Position numbers and translations under genes: made by a program. Below, one piece after another: positions 1 to 7,811 of a stretch of DNA of 64,000 nucleotides. Below the pieces are notes generated by a model that was given only the letters and a program-made list of their open reading frames with translations, searched no databases and was not told the origin of the DNA. The stretch spans positions 186,001 through 250,000 of the forward strand of contig NZ_BQHJ01000002.1 in assembly GCF_021603645.1 (NCBI RefSeq), written 5' to 3'. Numbering within the stretch: position 1 is the stretch's first letter; each line of letters starts with the position of its first letter. The DNA comes from Pseudomonas pseudonitroreducens (GTDB lineage Bacteria > Pseudomonadota > Gammaproteobacteria > Pseudomonadales > Pseudomonadaceae).

Positions 1-119
1 TCGCCCTGGCGCTTGTCCGGCAGGCCGCTTTCCTACCGACAGAACAGACCAATCCGATTCAGGCGCTCCGCTGATCGGTGGATGCTCCTGCGCAGCCTCG
101 ACTGCCGCAGGACACTCCC
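1..119. other. Left edge, no gene recognised
   Basis: I see no supported gene in these first bases. They presumably hold the upstream region of the lipoprotein gene that starts at 120. The reading frame of that gene stays open back to an ATG at 78, but the signal sequence begins at the internal ATG at 120. Confidence 0.4.
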
Positions 120-755
120 ATGCTTTCCCTTTCATCTCGCCGTCTCTCCTGGCGCCCCCTTCTGGCCCTGACGGTGTTTGCCCTGGGCGGCTGTGCTAGC
201 GACGAATTCACCCTGGAGGCCGACCTGCCCGGCGACTTCGCCCTGGCGGGTGACGCACGCTACTCCATGCCCGAAGGCACGCATTGCGACGCCCCGGCCG
301 GCGACAGCCTTACCCAACGCATCTTCGCCACGCCCGGGCACAGCTCGCGGCCTTACCGGGTCAGCTACCAGGTACCCTTGAGCCTGCGCAGCGACGGCTG
401 CAGGCGGGTGCTCAGCCATATCCTCATCGAGATGGATGGCGAATCCGCCAGCCACCCCGACGACGCCATAGCCCCCGACATCAGCTTCGCCAACCTGGCG
501 ATCCGCAGCCGCCTCTCCACAAGCCGCGACGCAATGCCCAAACGCGGGGCACGCATCTTCGACGGTCGTTGCCGCTGGGTACTTTCGGCGTCAGCTTCGG
601 GTGGACGCATCCTCGAGTGCTACGCCTCGGACATCGACGGCAGCCGGTTCGACGGCAAACCCGGCGGCGAACTCCAGCGCGACCAGCTGCCTGGGCGCAT
701 CGTCCGACTGGCAATCGGCATGGCGCCGGATATCCCCGCCAGCGCCGCTCAGTAA
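120..755 (+). CDS. Putative secreted lipoprotein, function unknown
   Basis: A 211-residue protein that I do not recognise. It starts MLSLSSRRLSW and has a hydrophobic stretch ending in a lipobox, FALGGC, at about residues 20-25. This predicts signal peptidase II processing and lipid anchoring. The rest is soluble, with several cysteines (CDAP, DGCR, GRCRW, LECYA) that could form periplasmic disulfides. The ATG at 120 is preferred over the in-frame ATG at 78, because the 14 extra residues would precede the signal sequence. The next gene is on the opposite strand and converges, so this is a single-gene unit as far as the window shows. Function cannot be inferred. Confidence 0.65.
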   Translation: MLSLSSRRLSWRPLLALTVFALGGCASDEFTLEADLPGDFALAGDARYSMPEGTHCDAPAGDSLTQRIFATPGHSSRPYRVSYQVPLSLRSDGCRRVLSHILIEMDGESASHPDDAIAPDISFANLAIRSRLSTSRDAMPKRGARIFDGRCRWVLSASASGGRILECYASDIDGSRFDGKPGGELQRDQLPGRIVRLAIGMAPDIPASAAQ

Positions 756-762
756 GCGCCGC

Positions 763-1608
763 TCAGACGCTTGGCTGAAGCAGTTGTACCAGACGTCCAC
801 GCAGCGCCGGCGCAGCGCTTGCCGGCGGTTGCAGGCGAAAGCGCTCGCGCAACACGGCAAGGAGTTCGTCGACGTCATCGATGTTGCGCTGTTCGGCCAC
901 GCCGTCCGCAGTTCTTCGGCTGAACTGCCCATTGAGCAGCGACAGCCGCGCGCCCTTCTCGCTGAGCGCCACGCGCAGGGAGTGGCGGAACACACTCTGC
1001 GGATAAGTCGAGGTGTACCAGTTGCGCATGCCGTAGTCGGCCCAGTGCTGTGCTTCCAGGGTGAAGCGATAGAGCGTCTGCCAACCCGACGGCGAGCGCG
1101 TTGCCATCTCCAGTTCGCCATCGACCGCGCCGGTTATTTGCCAGCCTCCGGGTAACGTTTCGTGCAGCCGCAGCGGCAACGCACGAGGCGACGCCGGGCC
1201 GCCGAAACCGATATCCACCAGGTGCGGCCCTTCAGGCAGATCGACCCGCAACAGCAAGTGCGTCTGCGGCGTCAGCGGCGCCTCTGCCGGCAACCCCCAG
1301 CGCACCCGTGCCACCAGCAGCGTCACCCGGTAATCCAGGCTGCTCAGCAGGCGGGCGAACAGGCTGTTCAGCTCGAAGCAATAGCCACCTCGCCGCTGCT
1401 CGATGACCTTGGCGAACACCGCATCCGGCTCGATCAGGATGGGCAGGTCCAGCAGCACGTCGAGGTTCTCGAAGGGCAACTGGTGCAGTGCCGCGACGAT
1501 CAGCCGATCGAGGTTCTCCAGCGTCGCAGCCGGGCGCTGCGGCGGCAGGCCGAGGCGCGCCAGGGTCGCGTCGAGCTGGGCAGCACTGAAAGGGGTGAAC
1601 GGGGTCAT
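763..1608 (-). CDS. nat: Arylamine N-acetyltransferase
   Basis: A 281-residue NAT-family enzyme that transfers acetyl from acetyl-CoA to arylamines and hydrazines in the cytoplasm. The catalytic triad is visible: Cys77 in RRGGYCFELN, His117 in PQTHLLLRV and Asp132 in VDIGFGG. Length is normal for bacterial NATs. A good ribosome binding site (AAGGAG) lies 7-8 bases before the ATG. It is the last gene of a three-gene unit on this strand (epimerase, cupin, nat), with only 22 bases separating it from the cupin gene. The natural substrate is not evident from context. It may serve in detoxification. Confidence 0.93.
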   Translation of the reverse strand: MTPFTPFSAAQLDATLARLGLPPQRPAATLENLDRLIVAALHQLPFENLDVLLDLPILIEPDAVFAKVIEQRRGGYCFELNSLFARLLSSLDYRVTLLVARVRWGLPAEAPLTPQTHLLLRVDLPEGPHLVDIGFGGPASPRALPLRLHETLPGGWQITGAVDGELEMATRSPSGWQTLYRFTLEAQHWADYGMRNWYTSTYPQSVFRHSLRVALSEKGARLSLLNGQFSRRTADGVAEQRNIDDVDELLAVLRERFRLQPPASAAPALRGRLVQLLQPSV

Positions 1609-1630
1609 GCGAGTCTCCTTTCGCGAATCA

Positions 1631-2128
1631 TCAATGGCCGTGGTCGGCGCTCGGCTCGGGGATCACCAGTGGACCGCAGTGCTCGTCGCTGACGATGACC
1701 GCCAACAACCGCGCAGGTTCGCTGGTGCTAGGGTTCTCGGCGAACAGGTGCAACTCGCGGCTGGGTTCGAACCAGGTCTGGCCCGCGGCGTAGGTCTGCG
1801 CCGGCAGGCCCTGCATCTGCGAACGGACGCGGCCGCTGAGGACGATCGCAGTCACCGCACCGGGATGACGGTGCGCTGGGGTGAAACCGTTGGGCGGGAA
1901 GTCCACCTGCAAGGTGGTCACAACCTTGCCGGGCATTTCCGCCAGCGGCTCGCACGACAGGCGTGTCACCTGGGTCGCCGGCCGTGCGCCAGCCAGGTCT
2001 CCGCCAGGCGCTTCGGCAAGGCTGACCAGCGGCCGCGACCATGGCTGCCAGAGCACCGCGCCGGCGGCGGCGACAGCCGCGGCCAGCAGCCACCCGCTGC
2101 GCGCGTCGCGCCATAGCGCGCCGTTCAT
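1631..2128 (-). CDS. Membrane-anchored cupin-domain protein
   Basis: A 165-residue protein starting MNGALWRDARSG. It has one hydrophobic N-terminal segment (about residues 12-28) and then a single cupin domain, with HRHPG as the first cupin motif and FEPSRELHLFAEN as the second. The enzyme or ligand role is unknown; small cupins bind a metal and various small molecules. The start is fixed by an ATGA overlap with the upstream epimerase gene (ATG 2128-2126, TGA 2127-2125), which implies translational coupling. The frame is open further upstream, but that part lies inside the epimerase gene. Confidence 0.8.
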   Translation of the reverse strand: MNGALWRDARSGWLLAAAVAAAGAVLWQPWSRPLVSLAEAPGGDLAGARPATQVTRLSCEPLAEMPGKVVTTLQVDFPPNGFTPAHRHPGAVTAIVLSGRVRSQMQGLPAQTYAAGQTWFEPSRELHLFAENPSTSEPARLLAVIVSDEHCGPLVIPEPSADHGH

Positions 2129-2865
2129 GCCGGCACCTCCGCCAGGCGCAATCCCGGCTGCCAGCCCAGGCGGTGACGTGCCTTCGCCGAGCTGACTTCG
2201 ATGTCCTGTTCCGCCACGTTGTAGGCACCCTGCACTCCCCACTCCAGCGCCAGCAGCGCGGCGCGGGCGGCATCGTCGACATGCACGGACAACCGCGGAT
2301 CGGCCACCGCGGTTCCCGTTCCGGGCCCATAGAGCCGGCCGTAGCGCAATACGATGCCCTCCATCGGCCGGGCACCGAGCACCGCCGCTTCGAGTGCGGC
2401 CACGCCAGCGACACTGACCGCACGCGCGCCTTCGGCACCAAGGTCGAGCGGCTGTTCCTCGTGCAACGGCAACTGTCCCGGCGCATAGGCCCAGGCGATG
2501 CTCTGCGCCACCATGCGTTCGACGCCGGCGGCACGGGCTGCCGCGACCAGATTGGCCGTCCCCTCGCGGCGCAGGCGGGCATTGCGTGGCTGGGCGGCAG
2601 GCATCAAGGCAGGGTCGAGCCCGGCTGGCAGATCGCTGAGCTGATGGATCATCCAGCGCGGCTGGAACGCCAGCACGGCAGCCTGCAGGGCTTCGGCGTC
2701 ATAGACGTCGAGCACCAGCGCCCGAGCTCCGGCAGCTTCCAACGCGGCCGCGCGCTGCGCTGAGCGGGTGATCGCCAGCACCTGGTAGCCACGCTCCAGC
2801 AGCATCGGCAACAGGCGCTGGCCAATGGCGCCGCTGGCACCGGCGAAGAAGACTTTCATGCACAT
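2125..2865 (-). CDS. NAD(P)-dependent epimerase/dehydratase family protein (extended SDR)
   Basis: A 246-residue Rossmann-fold protein. The nucleotide-binding motif GASGAIG sits at about residues 9-15, and the later VLRYGRLYGPGTG segment is typical of extended short-chain dehydrogenases and epimerases. The usual YxxxK catalytic pair is not obvious, so a true epimerase activity is doubtful. It may be an atypical SDR or an NmrA-like protein. It is the first gene of the operon with the cupin and nat genes. An ATG at 2865 with GAGG five bases upstream is a plausible start; a second ATG lies two codons later. The substrate is unknown. Confidence 0.82.
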   Translation of the reverse strand: MCMKVFFAGASGAIGQRLLPMLLERGYQVLAITRSAQRAAALEAAGARALVLDVYDAEALQAAVLAFQPRWMIHQLSDLPAGLDPALMPAAQPRNARLRREGTANLVAAARAAGVERMVAQSIAWAYAPGQLPLHEEQPLDLGAEGARAVSVAGVAALEAAVLGARPMEGIVLRYGRLYGPGTGTAVADPRLSVHVDDAARAALLALEWGVQGAYNVAEQDIEVSSAKARHRLGWQPGLRLAEVPA

Positions 2866-3047
2866 GGGGACCTCGAATCGGCTGGCTGTGACCTGTCGTC
2901 ACTCTAGCCAGGGCATGCCCCACCCCACAGAGCCAAGATTGTGCAAAACAACTGGGACATGCTCCGTTAATCTTGATCCATGTCCACGCATTGTCACGCT
3001 CATCGTCTATAACAAACGGCTCAATACCCCGATCCTGAGGAGTCGTC

Positions 3048-3608
3048 ATGAGCCAAGTCTTCGATGTTGCCGTTGTCGTCGGCAGCCTGCGCAAGGAATC
3101 CCTGAACCGCAAGATCGCCAAGGCATTCGCCGCATTGGCACCGGCCAACCTGAAGCTGGAGATCGTGGAGATCGGCGACCTGCCGCTGTACAACGAAGAA
3201 CTCGATGTGGGAACGCCGCCCGCCAGCTACGGCGCTTTCCGCGAGCGCATCGCCCGCGCCGGCGCCGTGCTCTTCGTCACTCCCGAATACAACCGCTCGG
3301 TGCCGGGCGTGCTGAAGAACGCCATCGACGTCGGCTCTCGCCCCTATGGCAAGAGCGCCTGGAACGGCAAACCCTGCGCCGTGGTCAGCGCGTCGCCAGG
3401 CGCCATCGGCGGCTTCGGCGCCAACCATCACCTGCGCCAGTCGCTGGTGTTCCTCAACATGCCGGTGCTGCAGCAACCCGAAGCCTACCTGGGCGGTGCC
3501 GGCAGCTTCTTCGACGAGTCCGGCAAGCTGTCCGAGAAGACCGAACCCTTCCTGAAGAGCATCATCGATGCCTTCGCGCACTGGATCGAGCAGAACCAGC
3601 CGCGCTGA
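3048..3608 (+). CDS. chrR: NADPH-dependent FMN reductase, ChrR/YieF type
   Basis: A 186-residue flavodoxin-fold reductase. The FMN phosphate loop is GSLRKESLN near the N-terminus, and the flavin-binding TPEYNRSVPGVLKNAID motif matches the E. coli ChrR/YieF family. These soluble enzymes reduce quinones, and in vitro chromate and other electrophiles, by two-electron transfer. They are thought to limit oxidative stress. The start has a good GAGGAG site upstream. The gene is monocistronic, divergent from the epimerase operon, and followed by a GC-rich hairpin at 3617-3639. The physiological substrate is not shown by the sequence. Confidence 0.9.
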   Translation: MSQVFDVAVVVGSLRKESLNRKIAKAFAALAPANLKLEIVEIGDLPLYNEELDVGTPPASYGAFRERIARAGAVLFVTPEYNRSVPGVLKNAIDVGSRPYGKSAWNGKPCAVVSASPGAIGGFGANHHLRQSLVFLNMPVLQQPEAYLGGAGSFFDESGKLSEKTEPFLKSIIDAFAHWIEQNQPR

Positions 3609-3616
3609 CTGGCAGC

Positions 3617-3639
3617 AGCGCCGGCCTCCCGCCGGCGCT
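3617..3639 (+). terminator. GC-rich hairpin after chrR
   Basis: A perfect 9-bp stem (AGCGCCGGC / GCCGGCGCT) with a five-base loop starts 8 bases after the chrR stop. There is no T-tract, so it may only be a transcript-stabilising hairpin or a weak terminator. Confidence 0.5.
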
Positions 3640-3768
3640 CAAGCTTCCCCGTCATTCTGAGTAGCCGGTCGCAGGCCGCTGCGGCGACCGCGATTCAGCA
3701 TCGTTCCGGCTGGCCCCGCGGCCTTTCGCACGCCAAGGTTCAGGCCCGTTTGCCGCTCCGGACCGTCG

Positions 3769-4524
3769 ATGCTGCCGCGCCATTTCTCCGCCTCTGCCCT
3801 GACGCTCATCCTGCTCGTCGGCTGCTCTTCGCCACCGGTAAAGAAGGATGTCGACGGCGTGGACTTCAGCTCAGGACAGATGCTGCAGAACGACGCCAAC
3901 CGCGCCGCCAACCTGGCCATGCGCGACAACCTCGAGAGCCTGTCATTGCTGCTCGACAAGCTCTACAAGCGCAACCCCCGGGAATGGAAGAAAACCGCTG
4001 ACTCGCGTGCTGCCGCCCACCAGCAGGTGATGGACGCGATTCGCCAGCAGCAGCCGCTGCCCGGGCTGGACGGCAAGACCTCGGTTGCCGCTCTGCCCCT
4101 GGCCTTCGACGCGGGCTTCGCGGGCGACCGCGCCGGCGCGCTGATCTATGGGCTCGGCAGCATGCTCTACGAACTCTACGGCGGCACCGATACCCAGCAT
4201 CTGCTCAGCGGGCTGAACTCGCAGATGACCGCCAACGCAGCCTGGAACATCGAGGTGGCGGCCTGGTTGCTGGCCAGCCGTACTGACGAGCAAGGCCAGC
4301 CACTGCTGCTGTCCAACGAGATCAGCGCGAACGGGCGCAACCTGTCGTTCGAGCGGGAGTTCGGCCGCATGATCGGCCGCCTCGAACTGCTGGCACAGAT
4401 GACCAATGAAAGCCTGCGCCGCAGCGGCATCAACTACGTGCAGGGACTGCTTGCCGCACCGCTGCTGGGGCTCATCCAGTTCATCCCGCTCGACGCAGCC
4501 AGCGCGGCAACCACCGCCCAGTGA
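3769..4524 (+). CDS. Putative lipoprotein, function unknown
   Basis: A 251-residue protein with a signal sequence ending in the lipobox LVGCSS (Cys at about residue 19). The remainder is mostly helical. Two more hydrophobic stretches occur: AGALIYGLGSMLYELYGG in the middle, and QGLLAAPLLGLIQFIPL near the C-terminus. I do not recognise a family. It converges with cbpM, ending only 4 bases from it. The Shine-Dalgarno sequence is poor. Lipoproteins of this kind are common in Pseudomonas, and nothing in context indicates a role. Confidence 0.7.
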   Translation: MLPRHFSASALTLILLVGCSSPPVKKDVDGVDFSSGQMLQNDANRAANLAMRDNLESLSLLLDKLYKRNPREWKKTADSRAAAHQQVMDAIRQQQPLPGLDGKTSVAALPLAFDAGFAGDRAGALIYGLGSMLYELYGGTDTQHLLSGLNSQMTANAAWNIEVAAWLLASRTDEQGQPLLLSNEISANGRNLSFEREFGRMIGRLELLAQMTNESLRRSGINYVQGLLAAPLLGLIQFIPLDAASAATTAQ

Positions 4525-4528
4525 GTGG

Positions 4529-4831
4529 TCAGTCCTCCAGCAGGCGTGCCAGCCGCTGGCGCAGATAGCGGTTCTCCGCGCGCAGTTCATCCACCTCGTC
4601 CAGCAGGCGCAGCGCCAGGGCGATGCCCGGCCAATCCAGCTCGAATTCACGGCGCAGGCGCACCGCACGGCGCACCACGCTGACCGCCTGGTAATCGAAA
4701 ACCCAGTGCCCCGCACGCTGCTCGCGAGGCTCCACGATGCCCACCTCGACGATCTCGACGAGCACGTCGCGGGGGAGATTCACCGACTGGCAGAGCTCGT
4801 CGAGATCCACCACCATCACTGTCGTCGTCAT
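4529..4831 (-). CDS. cbpM: CbpM-type chaperone modulator
   Basis: A 100-residue MerR-like small protein. It has an N-terminal helix-turn-helix-like region ([25 protein letters not shown]) and a C-terminal coiled helix ([25 protein letters not shown]). In E. coli CbpM binds the J-domain of CbpA and inhibits its cochaperone and DNA-binding activities. Gene order and coupling agree: its ATG overlaps the cbpA stop in an ATGA (4831-4828). Confidence 0.9.
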   Translation of the reverse strand: MTTTVMVVDLDELCQSVNLPRDVLVEIVEVGIVEPREQRAGHWVFDYQAVSVVRRAVRLRREFELDWPGIALALRLLDEVDELRAENRYLRQRLARLLED

Positions 4832-5796
4832 GCGCGTTTACCCCAATCGGCACGGGGGTCGAAGGCTGCTTTCGCGGCCAGTTCTTCCCAGAGTTTGCGT
4901 GTTGCCTCATCCGCGGACTTCGGCATCACCACCTTGAGCACGGCGTAGAGATCGCCGGCGGCGGCATCGCCCTTGTTCGGCAAGCCCTTGCCCTTGATGC
5001 GCAGGCGCTGGCCGGCCTGGCTGTTGGCCGGAATGCCGAGGTTGATGCGGCCGCTCAGCGTCGGGACCTCCACCTTGGCGCCCAGCGCCGCTTCCCACGG
5101 CGCCACCGGTACAGTGACGACCAGATCGCGGCCGTCCACATCGAACACCGGGTGCGGCACCAGGCGGATGGCCAGGTACAGGTCGCCCGCAGGCCCGCCG
5201 TTGATACCCGGTGCGCCCTGGCCTTTGAGGCGGATGCGTTCGCCGTCGGCGGTGCCCACGGGAATCTTCACGTTCAGCGTCTTGTTCTGCGGCGGCAGCT
5301 TGCGCCCGTACTCGTCGTAGCTGGGCAGGCTGAAGCTGATCGGCCGGCTGTCCCCGGAGAGGGTTTCCTCGAGGAACAGCGGGACTTCCATCTCGATGTC
5401 CTGGCCACGGTGCTGACGCGGTTGGCGAGCGCCACCGAAACCGCCTTGGGCGCCGCCTGCGCGGCCGCCGAAGATCTGCTCGAAGAAGTCGCTGAAGTCC
5501 TGCTCGTGCCCTGGCGGCGGGCCATCGAAGCCACCGCGCGGCTGCCAGCCGGGCGGCGCCTCGAACTGCGGCCCCTGCGGGCCGTAGCGGCGCAGTTCAT
5601 CGTACTCGGCGCGCTTCTCCGGGCTTTTCAGCACTTCGTAGGCTTCGGAGACGTCCTTGAACTTCGCCTCGGCGTCCGGCTCCTTGCTGACGTCCGGGTG
5701 GTACTTGCGCGCGAGCTTGCGGTAGGCGGTCTTGATCGCCTTCTCGTCGGCATCGGGTTCAACCCCGAGCGCGGCGTAGTAATCCTTGAATTCCAT
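4828..5796 (-). CDS. cbpA: CbpA, curved DNA-binding DnaJ-class cochaperone
   Basis: A 322-residue type II Hsp40. The J-domain (about 1-70) carries the HPD motif in [14 protein letters not shown] Gly/Phe-rich linker follows (about 75-130, with [10 protein letters not shown] and GGFGGARQ), then the two-part C-terminal substrate-binding domain without the DnaJ zinc finger. It stimulates DnaK and binds curved DNA in the nucleoid. An AGGAGTGACC site precedes the ATG. It is the first gene of the cbpA-cbpM pair and is divergent from the MocR gene. Confidence 0.95.
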   Translation of the reverse strand: MEFKDYYAALGVEPDADEKAIKTAYRKLARKYHPDVSKEPDAEAKFKDVSEAYEVLKSPEKRAEYDELRRYGPQGPQFEAPPGWQPRGGFDGPPPGHEQDFSDFFEQIFGGRAGGAQGGFGGARQPRQHRGQDIEMEVPLFLEETLSGDSRPISFSLPSYDEYGRKLPPQNKTLNVKIPVGTADGERIRLKGQGAPGINGGPAGDLYLAIRLVPHPVFDVDGRDLVVTVPVAPWEAALGAKVEVPTLSGRINLGIPANSQAGQRLRIKGKGLPNKGDAAAGDLYAVLKVVMPKSADEATRKLWEELAAKAAFDPRADWGKRA

Positions 5797-6059
5797 CGGT
5801 AGCGGTCACTCCTCACATGCGTTGGACCTGTCGGCGCCTGGGACACGGGGGATTCGCGCGGGCAGCCGAAGCCGCTGCGCGCACTGCGAGGCGAACAGGT
5901 GGAAAAACAGGTGTCTGCGACAACAGATGGAGTCGCGGCAGCGGCTTTTCAACACTGCCTGCAAGCCTAGACGCTGATCCTGCATCGGGTCTGCCGGGAC
6001 GACTTGATAGCGGTCATGGCATAGTCGCTTTCCTACGTTATCGACAGCCTGGATAGGCC
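5797..6059. promoter_or_regulatory. Divergent promoter region between cbpA and the MocR gene
   Basis: This 263-base gap must contain promoters for both divergent genes. I see no clear sigma-70 or MocR operator repeat that I could name with confidence. Confidence 0.4.
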
Positions 6060-7490
6060 ATGACCGTGCCCTTCGAATCGCTCCGCCAACCGCTGGACCC
6101 GGGCCATGGGCTGCCGATCTACCGCCAGCTCTATGAGCGCATCCGTGACGCCATCACCCGTGGTGCGCTGCGCCCCGGTGAACGCGTGCCGCCGGTACGC
6201 GGATTGGCCGGTGAGCTGGGGGTGGCGCGCGGCACGGTCGAGCTGGCCTATCAGTTGCTGACCAGCGAGGGCTATCTGCAAGCGCGCGGGCCGGCCGGGA
6301 CAGTGGTATCGCCACAGCTGGCGGGGCGCACGGCGAGCGCACCAGCGGTGATGGTCGCGCCGGATACCGTGGAGCGCGCACTGCCCGGACTGATCGCCCA
6401 TGGCCCGGCCCTGCGGCCGTTCCAGCTCGGCGTGCCAGCGCTGGACGCCTTCCCCCGCGCGCTCTGGTCGCGACTGTGCGCGCGGCGCCTGCGCCAGCAG
6501 AGCGCGTCCATGCTGGCCTATCCCGAGCCCTGCGGTTACGGGCCGCTGCGCGAGGCGGTGGCCGGCTACCTGGGCATTTCCCGTGGCATCGCCTGCGACC
6601 CGGCGCAGGTGTTCATCTGCGCCGGCTACCAGGGCGCGCTGGACCTGATCAGCCGCACCCTGCTCGAACCCGGCCAGCGCTTCTGGCATGAGGACCCCGG
6701 CTACCCGCGCGGTCGCGAACTGCTGCGCCGCGCCGGCGGCGTACCGGTGCCGATCGCAGTGGATGCCGACGGCCTGCGCGTGGAGGACGGCATCGCCCGC
6801 GCAGCGGATGCGCGCTTCGCCCTGGTCACTCCGTCGCAGCAGAGCCCCACCGGAGTCGCCCTCAGCCTGCCGCGGCGCCTGGCCCTGCTGGACTGGGCGA
6901 CGAGCAGCGGCGCGTGGATCGTCGAAGACGACTACGACAGCGAGTACCGCTACGCCGGCTTCCCGCTGCCGGCGCTGAAGAGCCTCGATCGCGCCGGCCG
7001 CGTGCTCTACACCGGCACCTTCAGCAAGGTGCTCTACCCGGCGCTGCGCCTGGGCTATCTGGTGGTGCCGGCCGCGTTAGTGGAGGACTTCGTGCGTGCC
7101 CAGCAGGTCTTCCCCTCGGGCTGCGCCGAACTGCTCCAGGCGACCCTCTGCGACTTCATGCAGGAAGGCCATTTCGCCCGCCATCTCAAGCGCACCCGCA
7201 CGCTTTACGCCCAGCGCCGCCAGTGGTTGCGCAGCGCGCTGGAAGAGCGCCTCGGCGAGCGCCTGCGCTTCGCCGAAACGCCCGGCGGCCTGCATCTGAT
7301 CGGCGCGCTGGCCCAGGACGACCTGGCCGTCGCCCGCCGCGCGCACGCCGACGGACTTGGCTTGCAGGCGCTGAACGCCTGGTGCGTGGAGGCCAGGCGC
7401 GAGCCGGCACTGATCATGAGTTTCACCAACGTCGCCGATGAAGTTGTCGCCGCACGTCTGGCAGAAAGACTGGCGCCGCTGTTGGGCTGA
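6060..7490 (+). CDS. MocR-family transcriptional regulator (GntR HTH fused to aminotransferase domain)
   Basis: A 476-residue fusion regulator. The N-terminal GntR winged helix (about residues 18-78) contains RVPPVRGLAGELGVARGTVELAYQLL. It is followed by a fold-type I aminotransferase domain with the PLP lysine at about Lys323 in TFSKVLYPALRLGY, and the VEDDYDSEYRY segment typical of MocR proteins. Family members such as PdxR and GabR bind PLP and usually control vitamin B6, GABA or amino acid genes, often adjacent ones. Here the divergent neighbour is cbpA, which gives no clue, so the effector and target are unknown. Confidence 0.92.
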   Translation: MTVPFESLRQPLDPGHGLPIYRQLYERIRDAITRGALRPGERVPPVRGLAGELGVARGTVELAYQLLTSEGYLQARGPAGTVVSPQLAGRTASAPAVMVAPDTVERALPGLIAHGPALRPFQLGVPALDAFPRALWSRLCARRLRQQSASMLAYPEPCGYGPLREAVAGYLGISRGIACDPAQVFICAGYQGALDLISRTLLEPGQRFWHEDPGYPRGRELLRRAGGVPVPIAVDADGLRVEDGIARAADARFALVTPSQQSPTGVALSLPRRLALLDWATSSGAWIVEDDYDSEYRYAGFPLPALKSLDRAGRVLYTGTFSKVLYPALRLGYLVVPAALVEDFVRAQQVFPSGCAELLQATLCDFMQEGHFARHLKRTRTLYAQRRQWLRSALEERLGERLRFAETPGGLHLIGALAQDDLAVARRAHADGLGLQALNAWCVEARREPALIMSFTNVADEVVAARLAERLAPLLG

Positions 7491-7518
7491 AGTCTCCCCG
7501 CGCTCGGCGCACATTCCC

Positions 7519-7588
7519 GTTCGCGAGCAAGCTCGCTCCTACAGCCCGGGGCGACGTGCTCTGCGTAGGAGCGAGCTTGCTCGCGAAC
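7519..7588. repeat. REP-like inverted pair (family A)
   Basis: Two 24-base copies lie in opposite orientation, at 7519-7542 and 7565-7588. Their core is GAGCGAGCTTGCTCGC, as in the REP sequences common in Pseudomonas intergenic DNA. The pair can form a long hairpin. Other copies in the window are at 10911-10978, 37959-37982, 38185-38208, 42367-42444, 45268-45291, 45944-46032, 56115-56188 and 61027-61050. Confidence 0.9.
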
Positions 7589-7711
7589 CGACCGCAGACA
7601 CCTGGACCCAGCCCTGACACGCGTCACGGAGCAACTGACGCGCTTGCCGGGCGGCGTCGCGTCGAACGCCGGTCAATACCTCCGATGGCAAAAATTGACT
7701 GACACCCATCG

Positions 7712-7725
7712 TTGACCGGGGTCAA
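7712..7725 (+). promoter_or_regulatory. Anr/Dnr (FNR-type) box upstream of nrdD
   Basis: TTGACCGGGGTCAA is a perfect palindrome of TTGAC-N4-GTCAA. It matches the FNR-family layout TTGAT-N4-ATCAA with the symmetric T-to-C change that Anr/Dnr sites tolerate. Its centre is about 93 bases before the nrdD start codon. A class II activator placement (-41.5) would put the transcription start near 7760. Oxygen-limited control is expected for a class III ribonucleotide reductase. Confidence 0.6.
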
Positions 7726-7811
7726 TTTTCCTTCGGACGATGCCGTTAGATTCCTACCACATCTTGTTGTCCCGAATGATTCGAGACACATCATGTTGTG
7801 GAATCCAGCCA

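Larger units (their letters stand above)
7491..7811. other. Intergenic region: repeat pair plus nrdD control region
   Basis: This 321-base gap holds an inverted pair of family A palindromes (7519-7588) and the Anr/Dnr-like box (7712-7725), and then the leader of nrdD. An in-frame ATG at 7740 exists, but the protein similarity begins at the ATG at 7812. No additional gene is seen. Confidence 0.6.
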
